DNA of 64,000 bases from a bacterium (GTDB lineage: Bacteria > Zhuqueibacterota > Zhuqueibacteria > Residuimicrobiales > Oceaniaggregativiventaceae). The stretch covers positions 23,244 through 87,243 of the forward strand of contig JAKQNP010000062.1 in the NCBI GenBank assembly GCA_029565675.1, written 5' to 3'. Made by a program: the position numbers and the translations under genes. Shown piece after piece: positions 27,988 to 34,925 of the stretch. Within the stretch, counting starts at the first letter, position 1; each line of letters begins with the position of its first letter. A model generated the notes under the pieces. That model was not told the DNA's origin. It searched no databases and saw nothing but the letters and a program-made list of their open reading frames with translations.

Positions 27988-28022
27988 GTTCCAGGTCTTG
28001 CTGGCTAAATTTAGCGATCGCT

Positions 28023-28550
28023 ATGGCAGACAGAGCTCGTGTACCGGACTATGTGCTGATTGGCAGAATCCTGCGGCCGCACGGTGTGCGCGGTATGTTA
28101 AAGGTTATGCCGGAGACCGACGATCCGCAGCGCTTTCACCTGCTGAAACGTGTATGGCTGCGTCGCGCGGATGGGACACGCCAGGAAATCGAGGTTGATC
28201 AAGTCAGGGTGATCGACCGCTCGGTGCTGTTGTCTTTGCGCGGCGTCACCACCCGTGATGCCGCAGAAGCCTGGCGCGGCAGCGAGATCGAAATTCCCGG
28301 CGACCAATTGTTGCCGCTGGCAGAGAATCGACATTATTATTTCGAGTTGATCGGTCTTGCGGTCATGACCGAAGACGGAGAGCCAATCGGCACTGTCAAG
28401 GATATCATCTCCTATCCCGCCAATGATGTCTATGTGGTTATGGCCGGCGATCGAGAGGTGTTGCTACCCGATTCGCCGGACATTATCCGCTCGATCGAAA
28501 CCGAAAAAGGGCGAATTGTGATCCATCCATTGCCCGGGTTGCTCGATTGA
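28023..28550 (+). CDS. rimM: Ribosome maturation factor RimM
   Basis: A 175-residue two-domain factor for assembly of the 30S head. It has the N-terminal beta barrel starting LIGRILRPHGVRGMLKVMPETDDP and a PRC-barrel C-terminal domain (YYFELIGLAVMTEDGEPIGTV, ending IHPLPGLLD). It sits between rpsP and trmD as in most bacteria. Confidence 0.96.
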   Translation: MADRARVPDYVLIGRILRPHGVRGMLKVMPETDDPQRFHLLKRVWLRRADGTRQEIEVDQVRVIDRSVLLSLRGVTTRDAAEAWRGSEIEIPGDQLLPLAENRHYYFELIGLAVMTEDGEPIGTVKDIISYPANDVYVVMAGDREVLLPDSPDIIRSIETEKGRIVIHPLPGLLD

Positions 28551-28574
28551 GGGTGATGGGAAAAGGAGGAATGG

Positions 28575-29267
28575 ATGGATATACATGTGATTTCAGCCTT
28601 TCCCCAGATCTTGGCAGGAGCGTTGGGTGAGAGCATGCTAAAGCGGGCGCAAGATCGACAGATCGCCCGAATTTTCTTGCACGATTTGCGCGCCTTTGGT
28701 ATAGGCAAACACAAACAGATCGACGATTATTCTTATGGCGGCGGCGCAGGGATGATCCTCAAGCCTGAGCCGATTTTCGCTTGTGTCGAAAGCGTACGAA
28801 AGCAGCACCAAGTCGACTGTGCCTTGACTTATTTGACGCCAGCCGGCAAGGTGTTCAAACAAAAAGATGCTGTCGAGCTGTCTTTCCGCAAGCAATTGTT
28901 CTTTCTCTGTGGTCACTACAAGGGAGTTGATCAGAGAGTACTCGATCAGCTCGTCGGCGAAGAGCTGTCGATCGGCGATTATGTTCTCACTGGTGGCGAA
29001 ATCGCAGCGCTTGCCGTAGTTGATGCAGTTGTCCGGTTGCTGCCGGGTGTGCTGAACGACATCGACTCGGCAGATACGGATTCGTTTCAAACCGGGCTGC
29101 TGGATCACCCGCATTACACGCGGCCCGAGGTGTTTCGCGGTGTCGGGGTGCCTGAAGTGTTGCTCTCCGGCGATCATCAGGCAGTCCAACGCTGGCGTGA
29201 CGAAAAATCGATCGAGATTACCCGGCAAAAACGAACCGACCTGTATGAGAAATACATTGAACTGTAG
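28575..29267 (+). CDS. trmD: tRNA (guanine-37-N1)-methyltransferase
   Basis: The SPOUT-fold enzyme that methylates G37 of tRNAs to prevent frameshifting. The 230 residues include DDYSYGGGAGMILKPEP, CGHYKGVDQRVL and the knot segment SIGDYVLTGGEIAALAVVDAVVRLLPGVL, then HPHYTRPEVFRG. An AGGAGG-like site precedes the ATG at 28575. Confidence 0.97.
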   Translation: MDIHVISAFPQILAGALGESMLKRAQDRQIARIFLHDLRAFGIGKHKQIDDYSYGGGAGMILKPEPIFACVESVRKQHQVDCALTYLTPAGKVFKQKDAVELSFRKQLFFLCGHYKGVDQRVLDQLVGEELSIGDYVLTGGEIAALAVVDAVVRLLPGVLNDIDSADTDSFQTGLLDHPHYTRPEVFRGVGVPEVLLSGDHQAVQRWRDEKSIEITRQKRTDLYEKYIEL

Positions 29268-29305
29268 CATAGAGGGTTTCCCTCTGGATGAGGAGGCTGG
29301 TCATC

Positions 29306-29647
29306 ATGAACAAGATTGAAGCGTTTGCTGCATCGCAGAGCAAGAGCGATATTCCGGATTTTCATTCCGGCGATACACTGGCGGTGCATGTTAAGGTCGT
29401 TGAAGGCGACAAAGAGCGCATTCAGATTTTCGAAGGGGTGGTGATAAACCGCCGCGGCGCTGGTTTGGATGAGACGTTTACCGTGCGCAAGATCTCCCAG
29501 GGGATCGGTGTGGAAAGGATCTTTTTGCTGCACTCGCCCAATATCGCCAAGATCGAGAGGGTGCGCGAAGGGCGTGTCCGCCGAGCCAAACTGTTCTATC
29601 TGCGCGGGTTGCGCGGAAAAGCAGCTCGTATCAGCGAAAAGCGCTAA
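29306..29647 (+). CDS. rplS: 50S ribosomal protein L19
   Basis: 113 residues with the L19 core ([29 protein letters not shown] and [37 protein letters not shown], read approximately). ATG 29306 lies ten bases after GAGGAGG. An earlier in-frame ATG at 29288 overlaps that site and is rejected. It is the last gene of the run and is followed by a terminator. Confidence 0.97.
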   Translation: MNKIEAFAASQSKSDIPDFHSGDTLAVHVKVVEGDKERIQIFEGVVINRRGAGLDETFTVRKISQGIGVERIFLLHSPNIAKIERVREGRVRRAKLFYLRGLRGKAARISEKR

Positions 29648-29954
29648 AACCACCAACCGATGGCAATCGATCCGATTCTGCACAACCGCTGGTGCTCGAT
29701 GAAATCGCGTCAAACAGCGGCCATTCCGTTTGGTGACAGCGAGCGACAAAAGGGCGCACGAATCGTAAAAAAGGTGTCACCCAAGTTTGAACCCAGCCCA
29801 TTTCGGGCTGGGTTCCTTTTTATAATACACCCATGAAAGAGAGCCGTCCGGTGAGAACGGTGATCTATTGCGGTCGGCGTTTGCAGGCTTTTAAGTGCTG
29901 GAAACGATTTTTTAGCGGTGTTGAGGAAATGCGGAAATTCGAACTGGAGTTCAC
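29648..29954. other. Convergent intergenic region
   Basis: 307 bp between rplS and the convergent zinc-ribbon gene. It contains the terminator at 29790. No gene is recognised in the rest. Confidence 0.6.
29790..29820 (+). terminator. Rho-independent terminator of the ffh-rplS run
   Basis: AACCCAGCCC (29790-29799) and GGGCTGGGTT (29805-29814) form a perfect 10-bp stem with a 5-base loop, followed by CCTTTTT. It lies 143 bp after rplS. Confidence 0.93.
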
Positions 29955-30407
29955 TCAGATATTCATCACCAGCGTTTTGATCCCTTCCTCGAATGCGACA
30001 TTCATTTTGTTTCCGTCGACGATCTTGACAACCACGCCGAGACCAAAATGTTTGTGTTGGATGACCTGTTGCTGATCATAGGATTCGGAGACCATGTATT
30101 CGCGCGGATTCTCAGTGTCTGCTTCATCGAGCAGGTGATTCCATTTTTTCATCTGTCGGGTGCGCGCCGCCCGACGAATTTTGTCTTGCCCCGGTTCGCT
30201 GCTTGCCGATTTTTGCTTGGCAGGGCTTTTATCGGTGATCTCTTCTGATGCCGGCTGATATCGGTGGCTGCTTTGGCAGGTTTTGCACATGACTTTGCTG
30301 ATTTTCCCGTCTTTGATTCCAGAGATCACGTGTATGGTAACCCCTTTGCACGGTTTACAGATGGCATCGACTTCGGTTCCGACTTCAATCTTTGATTTTG
30401 ACAACAT
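29955..30407 (-). CDS. Zinc-ribbon protein with PcrA/CarD-like tudor C-terminus
   Basis: A 150-residue protein without an established function that I know of. The N-terminal part carries two Cys pairs (CKPC, about 17-20, and CKTC, about 41-44) forming a zinc ribbon. A Lys/Ser/Glu-rich linker follows. The last about 35 residues (HKHFGLGVVVKIVDGNKMNVAF) match the small SH3/tudor-like module at the end of PcrA/UvrD helicases, which binds RNA polymerase. A transcription- or repair-linked role is therefore inferred. A GAGGAT ribosome site precedes the ATG. Confidence 0.75.
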   Translation of the reverse strand: MLSKSKIEVGTEVDAICKPCKGVTIHVISGIKDGKISKVMCKTCQSSHRYQPASEEITDKSPAKQKSASSEPGQDKIRRAARTRQMKKWNHLLDEADTENPREYMVSESYDQQQVIQHKHFGLGVVVKIVDGNKMNVAFEEGIKTLVMNI

Positions 30408-30768
30408 GCATGATCCTCGTGATTATATCGTCCTACATCGGTGTAACGACACAGAACACCGCTTGATCTAAAGGAAGGTGCAACCGCCACGCAGGGCATT
30501 TCCACCAAATCATTTTATGATGAATGCGGATTTTATGAAATGGCTCTTGGGGCTATTGGAATTTCCGCTTTGATGGACGAACGGTGTTTTTGCACGATTT
30601 AACTAAAAATATGAAATTTAATGATTAAATCAAACAAAAATCTTGTGCAGACCGATACTGCTGCACAAAACTGCGTATAAAATCCACACTGCTTTCCTTA
30701 CGAATCGGATTGGAACAGAAAGATTGGCTGGTTCTGTTCCAATCGCAAAAGAGGCGATAAGCTCAATC
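30408..30768. other. Intergenic region upstream of capC with two perfect inverted repeats
   Basis: 361 bp between divergently oriented genes. An AT-rich centre (30600-30645) is followed by an 8-bp inverted repeat (TTGTGCAG 30643-30650, CTGCACAA 30661-30668) and by a 13-bp perfect one described separately. No coding region is recognised. Confidence 0.6.
30708..30744 (+). promoter_or_regulatory. 13-bp perfect hairpin in the capC leader
   Basis: GATTGGAACAGAA (30708-30720) is exactly complementary to TTCTGTTCCAATC (30732-30744) around an 11-base loop. It ends 24 bases before the capC start and has no T tract, so it looks like a leader structure or operator rather than a terminator. Confidence 0.6.
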
Positions 30769-31224
30769 ATGCCGATGTTTCATCAGACAATTGCGATCGG
30801 TTTGCTGCTGAGCGTTTTGCTGTCCGAATGCACACCTCTTTGTTCAGCCGGATTGATTGTCCCGGGATATTTTGCCTTCTACCTCAACGATCCCATCCGC
30901 CTGGCTGTGGTGATTACCGCCACGGCATTGACTCTGGCAATTGAAAAAGTGCTGCAGCGCAATTTGATTCTATTCGGCCGCCGGTTGCTCGCAATCGATG
31001 TTCTTCTGAGCTTTATTTTCACCGCCCTTTTGCAATTGCTGGCAGTGTTTCTCTTTCCACATCAACACCTCTTTATCGATTCGCTTGCTTATTTTATGCC
31101 AGCAGTTTTGGTCAGTTTCATCAATGCAAATGGTCTGCTGAATACCAGTGTTTCCTTGGCGCTTATCGCATTTCTGACACGCGCTTTGCTGCTGTTCGGA
31201 TTGCAAATCGGTTGGCTTGGGTGA
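30769..31224 (+). CDS. Poly-gamma-glutamate biosynthesis protein PgsC/CapC-like
   Basis: A 151-residue integral membrane protein with about five helices. It matches CapC/PgsC: a start like MFHQTIAIGLLLSVLLSE, then CSAGLIVPGYFAFYLNDPIRL and ILFGRRLLAIDVLLSF. CapC works with the ligase CapB and with CapA to make and export poly-gamma-glutamate. Neither capB nor capA is in the window, so this is an orphan copy here. ATG 30769 gives the family length; the frame stays open further upstream but runs through the hairpin. Confidence 0.82.
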   Translation: MPMFHQTIAIGLLLSVLLSECTPLCSAGLIVPGYFAFYLNDPIRLAVVITATALTLAIEKVLQRNLILFGRRLLAIDVLLSFIFTALLQLLAVFLFPHQHLFIDSLAYFMPAVLVSFINANGLLNTSVSLALIAFLTRALLLFGLQIGWLG

Positions 31225-31407
31225 GGGGCGGTTGGGCGCCGGCCGTTGCGAGATTCTGCTTGACATTATCTCTTAAAATGCTTATATATGCAAGTTGCAA
31301 ATATAAATTCACTGCATACAGAGCCGCGCCGACCGCATCGACCAGCTGCGACCGCGCAGAAACATCCTTTGCTATTTAGCAATAACAGGTCAGGATCGTG
31401 ATCCGTG

Positions 31408-31806
31408 ATGGCTACACCTAAAAAATGCTGCAAGCGAATCGGTATGGAGAGACAAATGCGCTGGTTGGCGCCTTCCATCCTATGTCTTCTGTGGGAAAAA
31501 CCGACACATGGATACAACTTGATGGGAGCGTTGCCGGAATTGGGGTTTGTCGATGGTGGTGTGGATGCTGCAGCAGTTTATCGCACCTTGAATCTGTTCG
31601 AGCAGCAAGGTTTGGTTTCATCGGTATGGGATACCAGTGGAAGCGGTGCGGCCAAAAAGCTCTATACCTTGACAGCGGCAGGCAAAACCGAACTGCAGCG
31701 TTGGTGGCAAGTTATGCGTGAGCAAAGAGATACAATCGATTGCTTTTTGCACCGGCTTGCTGATTTACCCGATTTTATCGACCAGCTGTCACAATCGCGA
31801 AAATGA
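31408..31806 (+). CDS. PadR-family transcriptional regulator
   Basis: A 132-residue winged-helix protein (ILCLLWEKPTHGYNLMGAL, then AVYRTLNLFEQQGLVSSVWD and KKLYTLTAAGKTELQRWW). A Cys/Lys/Arg-rich N-terminus (PKKCCKRIGMERQ) precedes the fold. It lies about 145 bp upstream of the Mrp-NifX gene, which it may regulate. PadR-like regulators beside Mrp/NifX-type genes are found in anaerobes. No effector is known. Confidence 0.85.
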   Translation: MATPKKCCKRIGMERQMRWLAPSILCLLWEKPTHGYNLMGALPELGFVDGGVDAAAVYRTLNLFEQQGLVSSVWDTSGSGAAKKLYTLTAAGKTELQRWWQVMREQRDTIDCFLHRLADLPDFIDQLSQSRK

Positions 31807-31950
31807 AAGGGGATCATCGCGGCATCACCTGATCCATCCGTCGACAATTGTTCTGGCTTTGGGCGATCCCGGGATGTAGTGAATGCGGTGTTCACTGCGC
31901 ATGGGCATCGCCGCCAGGATTCGAGGCAATCATTGGAAGAAAGGAAGAGA

Positions 31951-33183
31951 ATGAAACCGCAGGACAACCTGGACTCTTTTTTGGACGATCTGGAACTGGA
32001 TAAAACCCTGGACAGGATTCGCCGTACGATCGTGGTCCTGTCAGGCAAGGGGGGAGTAGGTAAAAGCACCATTGCCGCCAATTTGGCGCTTTCGCTGGCG
32101 CTTGCCGGCAAGCGGGTTGGGATTTTGGATATCGATTTTCATGGTCCCAGCATACCCAAACTGTTCGGTTTGGAAGGGCAGCGAGTAGAGACCGATGAAC
32201 AGCAAAAACTCGTGCCGCTCGAATTCGTCAGCAATCTAAAAGTGATGTCGCTTGGCCTTTTGCTGCAAGGCAATGACGATGCGGTGATCTGGCGCGGCCC
32301 GATGAAAATGGGCGCTTTGAAGCAGCTTCTCAAGGATGTCAGTTGGGGCGATTTGGACTATTTGATCATCGACAGCCCGCCAGGAACAGGGGATGAGCCG
32401 CTTTCTGTGGTGCAATTGATCAAAAATATCACCGGCGCGGTGGTCATAACCACGCCGCAGGATCTTTCGTTGTCCGACGTGCGCCGATCGCTGCGGTTTT
32501 GCGAAAAACTCAATCTGCCTGTCCTGGGGGTGATTGAAAATATGAGCGGATTTGTTTGCCCGCATTGCGGCAAAACGTCGATGATCTTCAAATCGGGCGG
32601 CGGCGAAGTCATGGCCAAAGAGATGGGCGTCGATTTTCTCGGCCGCGTGCCAATAGAACCGGATATCGTACTGACCAGCGACGCCGGCAAGCCCTTTGTC
32701 TATTATTTCAGCAAGTCCCAAACCGGTAAAGATTTCGAGGCTATGGTCAACAAACTCATCGAAAAAATAGAAACTTCGACATCTGACGTTTCTCCTGTTG
32801 CTTCACAACCATCTGGGGATGGAGAAGGAGAGGGTAGCGGCGGACTGTGCATCGCTGTGCCGGTCAGTGAAGGCAAAATGGCCAGCCATTTCGGCCATTG
32901 TGAACAGTTTTATCTGTATCAGGTGGATTGCAGCAAGAAAGAAATTTTGAGCAGCAAAGCGCTTACTCCTCCTCCACATGAGCCTGGTTTATTGCCGAAA
33001 TGGCTGGCCGAGCAAAAGGTCCAGTTGATTTTGTCAGGCGGTATGGGCGAAAGAGCACAGGAGTTGCTAAAAGAGAAAGGCATTGCAGTCCTTATCGGTG
33101 TTACGGGCGATTCGCCCGAGGATGTGGTACGCGATTATCTCCACGACAAGCTTCGTTCCGGCGACAATCTCTGTTCCCATTGA
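31951..33183 (+). CDS. Mrp/NBP35-type ATPase fused to a NifX-like domain
   Basis: A 410-residue protein. Residues about 25-270 are an Mrp/ApbC iron-sulfur carrier ATPase with deviant Walker A GKGGVGKS (32-39), DSPPGTGDEPL, and the cluster-binding C203/C206 pair in FVCPHCGK. After a Gly/Ser/Glu linker, residues about 298-405 form a NifX/NifB-C-like (dinitrogenase iron-molybdenum cofactor) domain (IAVPVSEGKMASHFGHCEQFYLY). It probably moves or assembles Fe-S clusters. ATG 31951 follows AAGGAAG; earlier in-frame starts lack a ribosome site. No nitrogenase genes are visible. Confidence 0.92.
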   Translation: MKPQDNLDSFLDDLELDKTLDRIRRTIVVLSGKGGVGKSTIAANLALSLALAGKRVGILDIDFHGPSIPKLFGLEGQRVETDEQQKLVPLEFVSNLKVMSLGLLLQGNDDAVIWRGPMKMGALKQLLKDVSWGDLDYLIIDSPPGTGDEPLSVVQLIKNITGAVVITTPQDLSLSDVRRSLRFCEKLNLPVLGVIENMSGFVCPHCGKTSMIFKSGGGEVMAKEMGVDFLGRVPIEPDIVLTSDAGKPFVYYFSKSQTGKDFEAMVNKLIEKIETSTSDVSPVASQPSGDGEGEGSGGLCIAVPVSEGKMASHFGHCEQFYLYQVDCSKKEILSSKALTPPPHEPGLLPKWLAEQKVQLILSGGMGERAQELLKEKGIAVLIGVTGDSPEDVVRDYLHDKLRSGDNLCSH

Positions 33184-33578
33184 GCGGTCAGGAATATTGA
33201 TCAAACCCGGCTGCTGGTTCGAGCGGTCGGGTATTGATTTATTGTTTTTCGTTGGCTCGACTTTTCCCATCGAATGATGTTTTTTAAAAAGCGTTTGCAC
33301 GAGAAAAGAAATCCTCTATATTCAGTGGTGTGCCTTGTTGGGATACCACTGAATGTAACCACAATAATCACAATGGGAATCGATCTGATTTGAATTTGAT
33401 GGACACCATAAGAAACTCGTGTCAATCAGTGGATCTTGATGAAAAAGGTTGCAGACTCTTGTGCAATTCCGGGTGCGCGTTGGTGACGCTCTATCACAGG
33501 CGGGCTGACCTGCAAGTTTGACTTGCTCAATGGAACAGATCGCTGTTCGTCGATTGTCTGGCTTGTATTGGTGGCAGA
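33184..33578. other. Intergenic region with candidate promoter and dyad
   Basis: 395 bp between the Mrp-NifX and TlpA-like genes. It begins with an imperfect direct repeat (GAGCGGTC at 33182-33189 and 33221-33228, with similar flanks) and contains the promoter and dyad listed separately. No gene is recognised. Confidence 0.55.
33295..33354 (+). promoter_or_regulatory. Candidate promoter with overlapping 10-bp dyad
   Basis: TTGCAC (33295-33300) and TATATT (33317-33322) are 16 bases apart. A perfect inverted repeat, ATTCAGTGGT (33320-33329) and ACCACTGAAT (33345-33354), overlaps the -10 box and the likely start site, as an operator would. It lies about 225 bp upstream of the TlpA-like gene. 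Confidence 0.35.
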
Positions 33579-34799
33579 ATGAAAAACCTAAAGATCGCAG
33601 ATTTAAAGGACAAATGGATGAGATTCGTCGGTGAGTGGGGGATAGCCTTACTTTTTTTTACTTTGCTGGCCAGCGGTTGTGGTGATTCGCCTTATCAGAA
33701 TTTGCCATCCAAAGCCGCACAAGTGGACAGCCTGATTGTTCGCGCCAAAGCAGCCGGAGCCACTCACATCGACAGTTTGCGACAAGAGCAGCGGCGGTTG
33801 GCCGAGAAATTTGCTCATCGATTGGATCCACAAAAAATCGATCGAGTCGATCTTTCCAGTGCGGCTCGCCTTTTTTACTATGCCGGGCGGCTCGATTCGT
33901 CCATTGCTGTTTTGCAGCGCACACCGCAAGACTCGCTTCCTTTGGCCGATGCGGTGATGCTTTTTGAAATGTACTGGTCGAAGAACCGTATGGCTGAGGC
34001 AGAGAGGCTCTTTCGCCATGTCCTGAGCGCTTATGATAGGGCCAATTCCGAGAATTATTATTACTATCTGTTCCATGGCTACAAGAATATCGACGATTTT
34101 GAGCGCGCCTTGCAGATCGCCGAAGAGGCTTTACCCAGGATGACTCCCGAGTTCGGTTTAAGCCTGGCACTGGACAAGGGGGAATTGTTGTTTTCTCTCG
34201 GCAAGCACAAAGAAGCGATGGCTTGGCAACGGGTATTAAAAGTACGCTACAATGAAGATTTCGGAGCACTCGGCCGTATTCAAGCACAGGAGAACCTGTT
34301 CAATCTGATCGGCAAGCCCGCGCCCAATTTTGACGCTGTGCACTGGATTGGTTCCGAACCGCTCGTACTGCAGGATTTGCGGGGCCGGGTGGTGCTGCTC
34401 GATTTTTGGGCGCCCTGGTGCGGTCCATGCCGGGCGATGCTGCCGCATCTGAAGACCTTGCACAACAAATACCACAACCAGGGTCTGGAAATCATCGGTT
34501 TGACCCGGACCTATGGTTTTTTCAATCAACTGGGCCAATCGCTTCAGGATCTGGAGCCCTCCCAGGAGATCGAATGGATTGAAAAATATAAAGCTGCACA
34601 GGGTATTCCGTTTCCCTATGCGGTTGCTGAACGCGAAACCGGCATGCAAAACGCCATTCGCTATGGGGTGTCGGGAATACCCCATATGGTGCTGATCGAT
34701 CGTCAGGGCCGTGTGCGCATGTATAGCATCGGCTCCGGCGATGACTCGGAGAAAAAACTGACCAAAGGGATCGTCGAACTTCTCGCTGAACCCAGTTAA
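33579..34799 (+). CDS. TlpA-like thioredoxin lipoprotein with TPR region
   Basis: A 406-residue lipoprotein: signal with lipobox LLASGC (C34), a helical TPR-like region (about 90-240) and a C-terminal thioredoxin domain with WAPWCGPC (C281, C284) and the cis-Pro loop SGIPHMVLID. It should reduce or exchange disulfides in the periplasm, as TlpA/ResA proteins do for cytochrome maturation and other clients. No cytochrome-c maturation genes are adjacent. Confidence 0.9.
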   Translation: MKNLKIADLKDKWMRFVGEWGIALLFFTLLASGCGDSPYQNLPSKAAQVDSLIVRAKAAGATHIDSLRQEQRRLAEKFAHRLDPQKIDRVDLSSAARLFYYAGRLDSSIAVLQRTPQDSLPLADAVMLFEMYWSKNRMAEAERLFRHVLSAYDRANSENYYYYLFHGYKNIDDFERALQIAEEALPRMTPEFGLSLALDKGELLFSLGKHKEAMAWQRVLKVRYNEDFGALGRIQAQENLFNLIGKPAPNFDAVHWIGSEPLVLQDLRGRVVLLDFWAPWCGPCRAMLPHLKTLHNKYHNQGLEIIGLTRTYGFFNQLGQSLQDLEPSQEIEWIEKYKAAQGIPFPYAVAERETGMQNAIRYGVSGIPHMVLIDRQGRVRMYSIGSGDDSEKKLTKGIVELLAEPS

Positions 34800-34925
34800 A
34801 TCGCTCCGAATCTGTGCGGATCAGTCGGCTCGGCAATCCTGCCGGTTTGAGATGCGACCGGCTACATACCCTTCAACTCATATTGATCACATCTTTAGCC
34901 GCGAATCTGTCAATTCATCGTCGCA

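Noticed and set aside
31951..33183. Nitrogen-fixation locus because of the NifX-like domain
   Set aside because: No nitrogenase structural or other nif genes occur in the window, and this domain is widespread outside nitrogen fixers.
33182..33245. Direct repeat GAGCGGTC as a CRISPR or attachment site
   Set aside because: Only two imperfect copies about 39 bases apart; no further units and no integrase or cas gene.
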